Assembly: GCF_029867415.1 (NCBI RefSeq)
Contig: NW_026705407.1
Location: 372,001 to 436,000, forward strand
Length of the DNA stretch: 64,000 nt
From: Vicia villosa
Lineage: Eukaryota; Streptophyta; Magnoliopsida; Fabales; Fabaceae
Direction of reading: 5' to 3'
Part shown: piece by piece, positions 36,757 to 48,313 of the stretch
Position numbering within the stretch: position 1 is the first letter of the stretch
How the letters are laid out: every line of letters begins with the position of its first letter
Made by a program: the position numbers and the translations under genes
Notes under the pieces: model-generated
What the model was told of the DNA's origin: nothing
The model's input: the letters and a program-made list of their open reading frames with translations, nothing else
Database searches by the model: none

Positions 36757-37375
36757 TTTAAGTCTAAATTATAAATTTGAGGGAAAATAATGTTTTTTTT
36801 TTTTGTTTTTTCAAACTCATTTTTTACTTTCTAACTCACTTCTTACTTTTCACTTTTTTATTTTTCCAACTCACTTTTCATTTTTCATCTTTCACTTTTT
36901 ATTACATTATTATTATTATTATTTTTAATAAATTATTAATCAAAATATTTCAATAAATTATTTTTTAATAACAAGATTATTATGATCATTTTAAATAATT
37001 GTTAATTTACATTTAAAATAGTATTTAATTTTGAAAAATTAACTTTAATAATTGAATATTAATAACAAAGAAATATAATTTGAAATAATTTTTATTTTAA
37101 GATACAATATTTTTTAAGAAAATAATAATATTTTTAGTTTAAAAAAATATTTCAATTAAAATAATCTATAATAAAAGAAAATATAAAATATAAGAATATT
37201 TGTTGTTCTGAAAATCACAAAAATACTCTTTTGTTATCTTAGTCTAAATTATAAATTTGAGGGCAAAAAATATCTTTTGTTGGTTTTTTCAAACTCACTT
37301 TTCATTTTCCAACTCACTTTTCACTTTTTCACTTTTCCAACTCACTTTTCACTTTTCACCTTTCAATTTTTATTA

Positions 37376-37409
<34 letters not shown>

Positions 37410-37851
37410 TCTAATAAACTATTAATCAAAATATTTAAATAAATTATTTTTTAATAAAAAGATTATTATGATCATTTTAAATGATTGTTAATTTACATTT
37501 AAGATAGTATTTAATTTTTAAAAATTAATTTTAGTAATTGAATATTAATAACAAAGAAATATAATTTGAAATAATTTTTATTTTAAGATACAATATTTTT
37601 TAAGAAAATAATAATATTTTTAGTTTAAAAAAAGTATTTCAATTAAAATAAATTTAAAAATATACTTGAAAAGATGTGTTATTGGATATAATACAAAAAT
37701 GTGTGTCACTTATCATTAACGTTAATTTATATGATTTAAAATATTATTATATTAATATATATCATTAATGAAGTTTATACAATTAAAATAATATTTGCAC
37801 AAATAAATATTAGAAAAATTATTATTTGTTATTAATGTCATTTCACAAATA
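36757..37851 (+). repeat. Two partial copies of the Helitron 5' module
   Basis: The block beginning AGTCTAAATTATAAATTTGA occurs at 36761, 37241 and 37911. Each copy is followed by repeated CCAACTCACTTTTCA phrases and a shared AT-rich stretch. The copy at about 37166 also has a degraded terminus (TCTATAATAAAAGAAAA). These are tandem partial copies ahead of the complete Helitron at 37852. Confidence 0.7.
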
Positions 37852-38541
37852 TCTATAATATAAGAAAATTTGTTGTTATGGAAATCACAAAAATACTCTT
37901 TTGTTATCTTAGTCTAAATTATAAATTTGAGGGCAAAAAATGTCTTTTGTTGGTTTTTTCCAACTCATTTTTCATTTTCCAACTCACTTTTCACTTTTCC
38001 AACTCACTTTTCACTTTTTCACTTTTCCAACTCACTTTTCACCTTTCACTTTTCATTACATTATTATTATTAATATTATTTCTAATAAATTATTAATCAA
38101 AATATTCAAGTAAATTATTTTTTAATAAAAATATTATTATGATCATTTTAAATGATTGTTAATTTACATTTAAAATAGTATTTAATTTTTAAAAATTAAA
38201 TTTAGTAATTGAATATTAATAACAAAGAAATATAATTTGAAATAATTTTTATTTTAAGATACAATATTTTTTAAGAAAATAATAATATTTTTAGTTTAAA
38301 AAAAATATTTCAACTAAAATAAATTTAAAAATATACTTGAAAAGATGTGTTATTGGATATAATACAAAAATGTGTGTCACTTATCATTAACGTTAATTTA
38401 TATGATTTAAAATACTATTATATTAATATATGTCATTAATGAAGTTTATACAATTAAAATAATATTTGCACAAATAAATATTAGAAAAATTATTATTTGT
38501 TATTAATGTCATTTCACAAATATATGTTATCAATGTAAAAA

Positions 38542-38544
<3 letters not shown>

Positions 38545-38624
<80 letters not shown>
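38545..38624. repeat. (TA)n microsatellite
   Basis: About 80 bp of TA dinucleotides within the Helitron. The inverted related copy at 50808-50904 has its (TA)n tract at the matching place. Confidence 0.95.
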
Positions 38625-38628
<4 letters not shown>

Positions 38629-38824
38629 AATTCTATTAGTATCAAATCATATTGAATGAAATCATTTTGTTAATAATTTTATGGATGATAATTATTAATT
38701 GGCAAAGGAAAAATAAATACAATAAAATTTTAATAAACTTATTTTCTTCTAATATGAAAATTCTATAAAATAGAATAATGAAACTATGAATTTAAATCTT
38801 TAAATATGAGAATTAATCAACTAT

Positions 38825-39605
38825 TAAAATATTGAATATTAACAGTAACATGAAATTACTGATCAAAATATTGAATATTAACGGGAACATGAAGTTACTG
38901 ATCACAATATTGAATATTAACGGGAACATAAAGTTACTATTTAAAATAGTGAATATTAACGGGAACATAAAGTTACTATTTAAAATAGTGAATATTAACG
39001 ATAACATAAAGTTACTGATCACAATATTGAATATTATGGGAACATTAAATTACTGATCACAATATTAAAAATTAACGGGAACCTGAAGTTACTGATTAAA
39101 ATAGTAAATATTAACATGAACATGAAGTTACTGATCACAATATTGAATATTAACGGGAACCTGATGTTACTGATTAATTAAAATATTGAATATTAGTGTG
39201 AATATGAAGTTACTTATCAAAATAGTGAATATTAACGGGAACATAAAGTTACTGATCACAATATTGAATATTAACGGGAACCTGAAGTTACTAATTAAAA
39301 TATTGAATATTAACGGAAACTTAAAATTAGTGATCAAAATATTGAATATTAACAGGAACATGAAGTTACTGATCACAATATTGAATATTAACGGGAATCT
39401 GAAGTTACTGATTAAAATATTGAATATTAACGGGAACATGAAGTTATTGATTAAAATATTTAATATTAACATGAACATATAGTTACTAATCAAAATATTG
39501 AATATTAACGGGAACATGAAGTTACTGATCTAAATATTTTGAAATTAACGACGGAAACATGAAGTTAATGATCAAAATATTGACTATTAACGGGAACATG
39601 AAGTT
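38825..39605. repeat. 39-bp minisatellite (about 20 copies)
   Basis: The degenerate unit runs approximately AATATTAACGGGAACATGAA, then GTTACTGATCACAATATTG. The 39-bp period is a multiple of three, so it produces false ORFs on both strands. Copies vary at scattered positions and a few have small indels. Confidence 0.85.
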
Positions 39606-39719
39606 ATAAAAGGTTGTTTAGACACAATTTAATTTTGGTGCTTTCAATTTTCTTCTTGAAATTTTTTAGACACAATTTAATGTTAATTATTCTTATTTTA
39701 TCCACAAAATGTTAAGTAC

Positions 39720-39727
<8 letters not shown>

Positions 39728-39808
<81 letters not shown>
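39728..39808. repeat. (TA)n microsatellite near the Helitron 3' end
   Basis: About 80 bp of TA repeats, 50 bp before the terminal hairpin. Confidence 0.95.
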
Positions 39809-39811
<3 letters not shown>

Positions 39812-40044
39812 CTATTAAAAATATACATCTGAAACAAATGCGCGTCCTGTACCAGAACTCGTGCGAACACACGGGTTTGTTACTAGTTTTAAGTTAAAAC
39901 ATGTTACCACTTTTCTATTTTTATTATTATGTTTTTCTTACAATTCTTTTAAGTTTACTGATAATTTGTAAGGGGTTTATTCTTAAAAAGGGGTGTCTAG
40001 AAAAAAAGAAAAAAAAAGAAGACCAATGGACTTAGCATACCAAT

Positions 40045-40757
40045 TGTTAGGTCCATTCTTGAAGACCATTTAATTCAAGGAAAATGCAAGACCATTTAAT
40101 TCAAGGAAAATGCTAAAAGTTACGAAGAATCAATAATAAGAAAGTGAAGAAAGTGAGCTGTCATGATGTAATTGGTTGTAATTAAGTGGCACATTTTGAT
40201 AACCAGCCACCCATGCATTAAATGCGCTCAACGGTCACATTTTTCTCACTGCCTATATAAAGAATTTATGATGCTGAAGCAGCTAACAACTCTCTCGCTC
40301 TAAGTACCAAAATGCTGCCAAATCGTTGTCACACAAAAACAGCAAGAAACTTCATCTTCAACCTCACAACTTTGTAACATCTTAGTGAGTGTTTTAGAAC
40401 TTAAACTTGAGAGAAAAATCACTTGGTTATTATAGCTTATTAAGAAGCAAATTAAACTCTTGTAATATTTTTTTACATCTTTGTATAAAAGGAATTTCCT
40501 AGAGTGATCAAGTTGTGATCTGTATACTCTAGAAGACTTAGAAGTTGTCTAAGCGGAGAACCATTGTAATCAAGATTAATTAGTGGATTAAATCCTCAGT
40601 TGAGGTTAATCACTCTGTCAGGGGTGGACTGGATTAGTTTGGTTAACAACGAACCAGGATAAAAATAACTGTGTGATTATTTTTTATCTACCATTTTTTG
40701 GAAACAACCCTTATTCAATCCCCCCCCCCCCCTTTCTAAGTGTTTTTCACTCCTTCA
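40045..40757 (+). repeat. 5' LTR of SIRE-type element 2 (left end approximate)
   Basis: The right end (ACTCCTTCA) is set by the primer site. The last 350 bp clearly resemble the LTR of SIRE element 1, with shared AACCAGGATAAAAATA and GTGGATTAAATCCTCAG. The left end is placed at TGTTAGGTCC by analogy to TGTTAGAACA and is uncertain. A tandem duplication of about 27 bp (ACCATTTAATTCAAGG...) lies near 40070-40110. Confidence 0.6.
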
Positions 40758-40759
40758 AT

Positions 40760-40771
40760 TGGCATCAGAGT
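40760..40771 (+). other. Primer-binding site of SIRE-type element 2
   Basis: TGGCATCAGAG, the same one-base variant of the initiator-Met site as in element 1. Confidence 0.75.
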
Positions 40772-41847
40772 GCCGGTTTTAGGTGCAAACACTTAACCAT
40801 GTTAGAGAAAAGATTCAGGAAGAAAAACACGTTATGGCTAATCCTACTCCAACCACAACTAATACTGATCAAAGCAACAATGGTAACTCTAGTTTTAATG
40901 GATTCAATAGGCCACCAGTCTTTGATGGTGAGAACTTTGAGTATTGGAAAGATAGACTTGAAAGTTACTTTCTTTGCCAAGATGGTGACTTATGGGATCT
41001 TGTGTTGGATGGTTACACACGTCCAATTTCTGCTCAAGGAGTCAAGCTCACCAGACAGGCTATGAGTGATGATCAAAAGAAAGTATTAAAGAATCATCAC
41101 AAATCAAGAACTATATTGTTAAATGTTATTTCTCAGGCTGAGTATGAGAAAATAAAAAATAGAGAAACAGCTCATGATATTTTTGAATCTCTAAAGATGA
41201 CTCATGAGGGAAATGCTCAAGTAAAGGAGACAAAGGCTCTGGCTCTAATCCAGAAGTATGAAGCTTTCAAAATGGAAGATGATGAAAACATTGAAAGCAA
41301 TGCTCTCCAGATTCCAAACTCTAACTGCTGGATTAAGAGTTCTTGACAATGGATACACAAAAACTGATCATGCTAAAAAGATAATCAAAAGTCTTCCCAG
41401 AAGATGGGGACCAATGGTTACAACATTCAAGATAGCAAAGAACTTGAATGAAGTATCTCTTGAGGAGCTGATAAGTGCCTTGAGAAGTCATGAGATTGAG
41501 CTGGATGCAAATGAGCCTCAGAAGAAAGGTAAGTCAATTGCTTTAAAATCTAAAAATAAAAATTGTGCTAACGCTTTTCAGGCAGAAGAAGAAGGATTTG
41601 ACCAGTCAGAGTAAGAAGAAGAAGATGAACTGTCTCTTCTATCCAGAAGGGTGAATCAACTCTGGAAGAGCAAGCAGAGAAGATTCAAGAACTTCAAGAG
41701 ACCTGAAAAGGGAGAATCTTCTGAACATAGAAGATCTAGCAAGAAGAAGGTAGTGTGCTATGAATGCAAAGAACCTGGACACTACAAGAATGAATATCCA
41801 AAGCTTCAGAGGGAAAAGCCCAGAAATAAGTTTGAAAAGAAGAAAGG

Positions 41848-43769
41848 TGTAACACCCTTCTAAACCCCCGCGGAAAATATAATATAATCAGAGTAATAAC
41901 ACATCAAGGATGCTACAATTATTAAAATAAATAAAAACACCAATGTCGTTTGTCATGCTTTATTAGAAATTAACCAATATCAGACATGTGTTTAGCACAG
42001 CGGAACTTAATTCAACAGTATTAGGAAACAACTCCACACAAATACTCAATACATAATCCATAGCCAAAATGGCAACATAGTATAACAAGTAACGCTAAGA
42101 CTATCGATCCCAGTGTTACAATCAGAGCATGACTCGACACGAACTACGGGCTAGCCTACAAGCTATCTTCACCCAATCAAGACGCCGCTACATCCTTAAT
42201 CTGAAATCATCAAAGTAAGGGTGAGTTTCATTCGAATTAATAACCATTATACAATCATAAGCAATAAGATCTTATAGCAATTATCATCCATTCAACATAC
42301 ATATAATCGGAAATTATTATAACCAGTAAGCATCAGTACATAAGCATCATCTATCACACCACACAATCATCTAGTTATATCAAGCTATAATGCAATGAAT
42401 GGACTGACACTAATGCATGTGGTACCAAAATTCGTGAAATCATATTCACAGGACTTCTCTCTTTGATACTGCCCTCTAGTCGCTCACACCCCACATGGGC
42501 ACACGACTACTGCCTCATCGCTCACACCCCACATGGGCACACGATGACTTCCCGCTAATCTCCACACAATGGGAATTAGCCTTCCAATGCAAATGATTTA
42601 TGAATAATGCACACATGACACATACTTATATCATCATATATCATCATCAATCCGATGCTTAACATCGCTTATCACCTCTTATCAATAACTCCACAACAAG
42701 TATGTACATGTATAAGCATCATTCAATCATTCACATATGTACACCACATCAACACAATAACATATACATCATATTAATGTTAATTGCCACCATAATCCAA
42801 TTCAACAATAATTTAATCGAATAAATAAAATAAAGTCGGCCACTGCCCGTATTATTACTTCATCAGATAAAGCATCTCATTAGCTTCGCAACGCCCAAAA
42901 CGGCACATAAATCGGATACTCGGATCAAAAGTTATGGGTTTTTAAAAATAAAACATTTTTAGAAAAAATGCTGCAGAACCCGGTTCGTCCCACATGGGAA
43001 CCGGTTCCTGGCTGCTTCCAAAAACACGCCTCTGATTTTTACTATGGGGAACCGGGTTGTCCCTATCTGGGAACCGGTTCCCAGCAACCCAGAATCCACA
43101 CTTCTCTGTTTTTATAAGGGGGAACCGGTTCGTCCCACATGGGAACCGGTTCCTACGTACCTGCACAGCCAAATTCACCATTTTGACAGCATTTACCCTA
43201 TCCCATTTCCCCAATTTCAGGTACATACGGACATAGCACACAAATACCATCAATTTTCACATCATCACACATTTCAGACAAGTTTTATCCAAGTATTAAT
43301 AGCATATATCATGAGTATTAACAGAATCATGTAATTCATACAAATTCATCAAAACCTAACAAATTCCCAAACCCGACACGTACGATTGAACTAGATAACA
43401 ATCCTAATCAATCCTACTACCTACAATCGCATAAGGATTACTAACCCGAAGAATCCCCCCTTACCTCAGAGTCGGAACTTCGAAGGTCTTCTTCCCCTTT
43501 GGCTCTTCTCTCTTTCACGTGTTCTTCCTTTCTCAGACTCTGTCTCCTTTTCTTCTACTTCCTCTTTTCCCAAGTCCCCTTTATTTTATGAAAAATAAAA
43601 TAAAATATTATAATGGGCTTGCTTAGCTAACACCCCCCCTTCTGCTAACCACCACTCTAGCCCAAACCAATATTTCATCATTTTCCACATAATTCCCAAA
43701 ATTATTAATTCTAATAATTTAATTAAAAAAATAATTAAATTAATAAACAAGAATTAACGGGGTGTTACA
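41848..43769 (-). repeat. 3' LTR of Gypsy element 2 (1922 bp)
   Basis: The left copy. It contains the candidate intron 42201-43464, paired hairpins at 42477-42547 and an AACCGGTT dyad array at about 42978-43155. Confidence 0.95.
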
Positions 43770-43785
43770 ACTCTCCCCCACTAAA
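43770..43785 (-). other. Polypurine tract of Gypsy element 2
   Basis: The minus strand reads TTAGTGGGGGAGAGT immediately before the 3' LTR, as in element 1. Confidence 0.8.
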
Positions 43786-43811
43786 AGAGTTTTCGTCCTC
43801 GAAAACATACC

Positions 43812-46800
43812 TCAAACGAAGAGTTCAGGATAGGAGTTCTTCATCTGTCTCTCCAGTTCCCATGTAACATTTCCACCTGCAGCTCCTCCCCAAGCTACTC
43901 GGACTAGAGCTATCTCTTTACCACGTAGTTGCTTTAACTTCCGATCTTCAATTCTCATAGGCGACGCCTCAACCGTCATATTATCTCTCACTTGCACATC
44001 ATCCACCTGGATTACATGAGACGGATCCGCAATATATTTCCTCAATTGAGATACATGGAATACGTCATGTAGGTTCGCAAGTGTTGTTGGTAAAGCAATA
44101 CGATAAGCCACCTCTCCTACTCTTTCCGTAATCTGAAACGGACCAATAAAACGCGGCGTCAACTTCTTTGACTTTAGTGCTCGACCAACACCCGTTGTAG
44201 GAGTTACTCTCAGAAACACATGATCTCCCTCTTGAAATTCAAGTGTTCTTCTCCTCTTGTCATGATAGCTCTTCTGACGACTTTGGGAAGCCTTCATCTT
44301 CTCTTGAATCATCTTAATCTTTTCCGTCGTCTCTTGAACAATTTCTGGTCCAATCACTGCACTTTCACCAGATTCATACCAACACAGTGGTGTCCTACAC
44401 CTCCTACCATACAAAGCTTCAAATGGAGCCATACCAATACTCGAATGGTAGCTGTTGTTGTATGTAAACTCAATCAACGGCAAATAACTATCCCACGCAC
44501 CACCTTTTTCCAATACACAAGCACGCAATAGATCTTCCAATGATTGAATCGTCCTTTCAGTCTGACCATCAGTCTGTGGATGATAAGCAGAACTCAACCT
44601 CAATTTAGTACCCAAGGCCTTCTGTAACCCTTCCCAAAATCTGGATGTAAATCTTGGATCTCTATCTGATACGATACTCGAAGGAATACCATGCAAACTT
44701 ACTATTTTCTCAATGTACAACTGTGCCAACCTTTCCATCGAATAATCCATCCTCATCGGTATGAAGTGAGCAGACTTCGTCAGTCTATCCACAATAACCC
44801 AAATGGCTTCATAGTTCTTAGCTGTTCTTGGCAATCCAGATACAAAGTCCATGGATATGCTATCCCACTTCCATTCAGGAATAAATAAAGGCTGCATAGT
44901 CCCATACGGCTTCTGATGTTCGATCTTTGACTTCTGACAAGTCAAACAAGAATAAACAAATTCAGCTATTTCCTTTTTCATTCCCGGCCACCAGAATAAC
45001 TTCTTCAAATCATGGTACATCTTAGTAGCACCAGGGTGAATACTCAATCCACTACGATGTCCTTCTTCCAAGATACTCTTCTTTAGTTCAGTAACGTCAG
45101 GAACACAAACACGGTCGCCAAATCTCATTATGCCATTCTCATCAATTCTGAACTCACCTCCTTTTCCTTGGTTAATCAAAGTCAATCTGTCAACTAGTCC
45201 CACATCTTCCTTCTGCCTTTCTCTGATTTCATCAAGAATTCCACTTGTCAGCTTTAACATACCTAACTTGATACTATTCGAAGTGCCTTCACGTACCAAA
45301 CTTAAATCCCGGAATTGCTCAATCAAATCTAGTTCTCGCACCATCAACATTGACATATGCAAGGACTTCCTACTCAAAGCGTCAGCAACAACATTCGCTT
45401 TACCCGGATGGTAATTCAGCTCAAAATCATAATCTTTAAGGAATTCTAACCACCTCCTCTGTCTCATATTAAGCTCTTTCTGATCAAATAAGTACTTCAG
45501 ACTCTTATGATCACTAAACACCTCGAATCGTGAACCATAAAGGTAATGTCTCCATAATTTCAACACAAACACCACTGCTGCCAACTCTAAGTCATGAGTC
45601 GGGTAATTCTTCTCATGCACTTTAAGTTGTCTCGACGCATAAGCGACTGCCTGTTGGTTCTGCATTAGTACACCTCCAAGTCCCATCAATGAAGCGTCAC
45701 AATACACCACAAAAGATTCTGCCGGATTCGGCAAAATTAAAATAGGAGCACTAGTCAGCCTCTTCTTTAATTCTTGGAATCCTTCTTCGCATTTCGAGTC
45801 CCAAACGAATGCTTGACCCTTCCTAGTCAACTTCGTCAATGGTAGAGCTAACTTTGAAAATCCTTCTATAAACTTCCGATAGTAACCTGCAAGACCCAGA
45901 AAGCTACGAATTTCAGTAACGGACTTCGGAGCTTCCCACTGAGACACAGCTCCTACCTTTGCTGGATCTACGGCAATACCGTTCTTGGAAATTACATGAC
46001 CCAGGAAACTCACTTCACTTAACCAGAAATCACATTTCGACAGTTTGGCATAAAGCTTCTTCTCTTTCAACACTCCCAGTACAATTCTGAGATGCTCTGC
46101 ATGTTCTTCTTCACTTTTGGAATATATCAGAATGTCGTCAATGAACACCACGACGAACTTATCAAGATAAGGATGAAAAATTCTATTCATATATTCCATG
46201 AAAACACCAGGTGCGTTAGTAACTCCAAACGGCATCACAGTGTATTCATAATGACCATACCTCGTTCTGAACGCAGTCTTCTGAATATCGTCCGTCTTCA
46301 CACGAATCTGATGATACCCAGACCTCAAATCAATTTTACTGAATATACTAGCTCCGACCAACTGATCCATCAAATCATCAATCCTCGGCAGTGGATACCG
46401 ATTCTTGATAGTAACTTTGTTCAGTTGTCTGTAGTCTACACACAACCTCATAGATCCTTCCTTCTTCTTTACCAATAACACCGGTGCACCCCACGGTGAC
46501 ACACTCGGACGAATGAACTCCTTCTCCAACAATTCTTCTAATTGACTCTTCAATTCGGTCAATTCAGATGCTGACATTCTATAAGGTGCCATCGATATAG
46601 GACTGGTTCCAGGAACTAACTCAATGGCAAATTCTACTTCCCTTTCAGGTGGTAGCTCTCTAACATCTTCTGGAAAAACTTCTGGAAATTCTCGTACCAC
46701 TGGTAGTTCATTACTCACTACTCTTCCTTTCACTTCCGTCGATGCAAAAAGCATAAACACGGCTGCCCCGTCTTGAATTGCTTCACCCACTTGTCTTGCA

Positions 46801-48179
46801 GTCATTGCCAACTCATCGACATTAACTTCTTCAGGAAAGATGACCATCTTCGTAAAACAGTTGATATGAACTCGGTTAAACTGCAACCAGTTCATTCCCA
46901 AAATAACGTCAAGTTGTTTGAGCGGAAGGCACACTAAGTCCATTCCAAACTTCCTACCAAATATATCAACAGGACAGTTCAAACATGCAGATGAAGTCGT
47001 CACTGAACCCGACGCAGGAGTGTCAATAACCATACTTCCACTAATCTTTGATATCTCTAAATTTAGCCTCTTAGCACAATCCAATGAAATAAACGACTGA
47101 GTTGCACCAGTATCAATAATCGCAATTAAAGGTGTGTTATGTATGAAACACGTACCTTTAATCAGTCTATCCTCCGGAGTAGTTTCTGATCCAGACAAAG
47201 CAAAGACTTTCCCTCTAGCTTGGTCCTTCTTTGGCTTGGTGCACTGCGGACTGATATGACCCTCTTCGCCACAGTTATAACAAGTTACTGTTCTCATTTT
47301 GCAGTCAGCAGCAATATGACCCATTCTGTTACACTTGAAGCACTTCTTCTCTTCTTTCTTGCACTCATTCCTCTTATGTCCTGTTTCACCACAGTTGAAG
47401 CACCTAAAGGGAGCACCAGAATCTCCCCCACTAGGCCTTTTCCAATTACCAGCTCTTGGGTTTCCCCTACCATATGGTGTACCTCTGTCCATAGGCTTCT
47501 TACCCTTCTTATCAACTAACTCGCGAGAGTGAGATGATTTCAGCTTAAGACTGTCTTCCTCAAAGATTCTGCTACAGTCCACTAAATCAGCAAACCGACG
47601 AATTCTTTGATACCTGATACCCTGTTTGATCTCATCACGAAGACCATTCTCAAACTTGATACACTTAGAGAATTCTCCAGCTGCATCGTTGGTGTAGTGT
47701 ATGTAATGCTTAGCCAATTCCACAAATTTGGAAGCATATTCCGGCACTGTCATACTACCCTGTTTCAGCTCCAAGAACTCAATTTCCTTCCTCCCCCGCA
47801 CATCTTCAGGAAAGTACTTCCTCAGAAATTCTCTCTTGAATATGGCCCAAGTAATCGCAATCCCATCTGAATCCAACTCAGTCCTAGTAGTAACCCACCA
47901 GTCATCAGCTTCCTCTGATAGCATGTGAGTACCGTACCTCACCTTCAGATTTTCTGCACAATCGATCACTCGGAAGATCCTCTCGATCTCTTTCAACCAT
48001 TTCTGAGCACCATCAGGGTCATGAGTGCCTTTGAACAGTGGAGGATTGTTCCTCTGAAAGCTGTTCAACTGCCTGTCAGCACCAATCGCAGCTCCATTAG
48101 CATTCCCTCCCAGTACACCAGCAATCATGCCTAGAGCCTCTGCGATAGCGTCATCGTTCCTTCCACCTCTTCCAGCCAT
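43812..48179 (-). CDS. gag-pol: Chromovirus gag-pol polyprotein, uninterrupted (1455 aa)
   Basis: The start is ATG 48179 ([10 protein letters not shown]), as in the sister copy. Order along the protein, in approximate residues: Retrotrans_gag (55-175); three CCHC knuckles (260-313: [42 protein letters not shown]); aspartic protease ([10 protein letters not shown], about 353); RT (560-740, with FIDDILIYS); RNase H (825-940, [11 protein letters not shown] and [10 protein letters not shown]); HHCC zinc finger (about 1050-1095); integrase core ([23 protein letters not shown]; about 1110-1260); chromodomain near the end ([16 protein letters not shown]). A chromodomain after integrase can bias insertion to chromatin marks in this lineage. 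All catalytic motifs I can check are present. Three zinc knuckles is more than the one or two usual for Gypsy gag. Confidence 0.97.
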   Translation of the reverse strand: MAGRGGRNDDAIAEALGMIAGVLGGNANGAAIGADRQLNSFQRNNPPLFKGTHDPDGAQKWLKEIERIFRVIDCAENLKVRYGTHMLSEEADDWWVTTRTELDSDGIAITWAIFKREFLRKYFPEDVRGRKEIEFLELKQGSMTVPEYASKFVELAKHYIHYTNDAAGEFSKCIKFENGLRDEIKQGIRYQRIRRFADLVDCSRIFEEDSLKLKSSHSRELVDKKGKKPMDRGTPYGRGNPRAGNWKRPSGGDSGAPFRCFNCGETGHKRNECKKEEKKCFKCNRMGHIAADCKMRTVTCYNCGEEGHISPQCTKPKKDQARGKVFALSGSETTPEDRLIKGTCFIHNTPLIAIIDTGATQSFISLDCAKRLNLEISKISGSMVIDTPASGSVTTSSACLNCPVDIFGRKFGMDLVCLPLKQLDVILGMNWLQFNRVHINCFTKMVIFPEEVNVDELAMTARQVGEAIQDGAAVFMLFASTEVKGRVVSNELPVVREFPEVFPEDVRELPPEREVEFAIELVPGTSPISMAPYRMSASELTELKSQLEELLEKEFIRPSVSPWGAPVLLVKKKEGSMRLCVDYRQLNKVTIKNRYPLPRIDDLMDQLVGASIFSKIDLRSGYHQIRVKTDDIQKTAFRTRYGHYEYTVMPFGVTNAPGVFMEYMNRIFHPYLDKFVVVFIDDILIYSKSEEEHAEHLRIVLGVLKEKKLYAKLSKCDFWLSEVSFLGHVISKNGIAVDPAKVGAVSQWEAPKSVTEIRSFLGLAGYYRKFIEGFSKLALPLTKLTRKGQAFVWDSKCEEGFQELKKRLTSAPILILPNPAESFVVYCDASLMGLGGVLMQNQQAVAYASRQLKVHEKNYPTHDLELAAVVFVLKLWRHYLYGSRFEVFSDHKSLKYLFDQKELNMRQRRWLEFLKDYDFELNYHPGKANVVADALSRKSLHMSMLMVRELDLIEQFRDLSLVREGTSNSIKLGMLKLTSGILDEIRERQKEDVGLVDRLTLINQGKGGEFRIDENGIMRFGDRVCVPDVTELKKSILEEGHRSGLSIHPGATKMYHDLKKLFWWPGMKKEIAEFVYSCLTCQKSKIEHQKPYGTMQPLFIPEWKWDSISMDFVSGLPRTAKNYEAIWVIVDRLTKSAHFIPMRMDYSMERLAQLYIEKIVSLHGIPSSIVSDRDPRFTSRFWEGLQKALGTKLRLSSAYHPQTDGQTERTIQSLEDLLRACVLEKGGAWDSYLPLIEFTYNNSYHSSIGMAPFEALYGRRCRTPLCWYESGESAVIGPEIVQETTEKIKMIQEKMKASQSRQKSYHDKRRRTLEFQEGDHVFLRVTPTTGVGRALKSKKLTPRFIGPFQITERVGEVAYRIALPTTLANLHDVFHVSQLRKYIADPSHVIQVDDVQVRDNMTVEASPMRIEDRKLKQLRGKEIALVRVAWGGAAGGNVTWELERQMKNSYPELFV

Positions 48180-48297
48180 TGTTCTTCTCAATCATAAAAC
48201 AATCTCATCAGAATAGAAGTATCGACAATGTTTACCTTACACTAGTCGCATACAAGGGAATATTGACACTAAGACTCTGACTCTAACGACCGACTAT

Positions 48298-48309
48298 GCT
48301 CTGATACCA
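48298..48309 (-). other. Primer-binding site of Gypsy element 2
   Basis: The minus strand reads TGGTATCAGAGC, four bases from the LTR end; initiator-Met type. Confidence 0.9.
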
Positions 48310-48313
48310 CTAT

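Larger units (their letters stand above)
37852..39886 (+). mobile_element. Non-autonomous Helitron with both termini
   Basis: The 5' end reads TCTATAATATAAGAAAA after an A (37851). The 3' end reads CTCGTG-CGAACA-CACGGG (a hairpin at 39858-39875), then CTAG at 39883-39886 followed by T. This gives the A|T target and the TC...CTRR termini of Helitrons, without a target duplication. There is no Rep/helicase coding, so it is non-autonomous. The interior holds two (TA)n tracts and a 39-bp minisatellite. Confidence 0.75.

Noticed and set aside
39167..39517. ORFs on both strands of about 100-116 codons with a 13-residue repeat.
   Set aside because: They are the 39-bp minisatellite read in frames that avoid stops. 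There is no start context, domain or codon bias.
39709..39897. ORFs made of Ile-Tyr repeats at 39709-39897 and 50773-50955.
   Set aside because: They are translations of (TA)n microsatellites.
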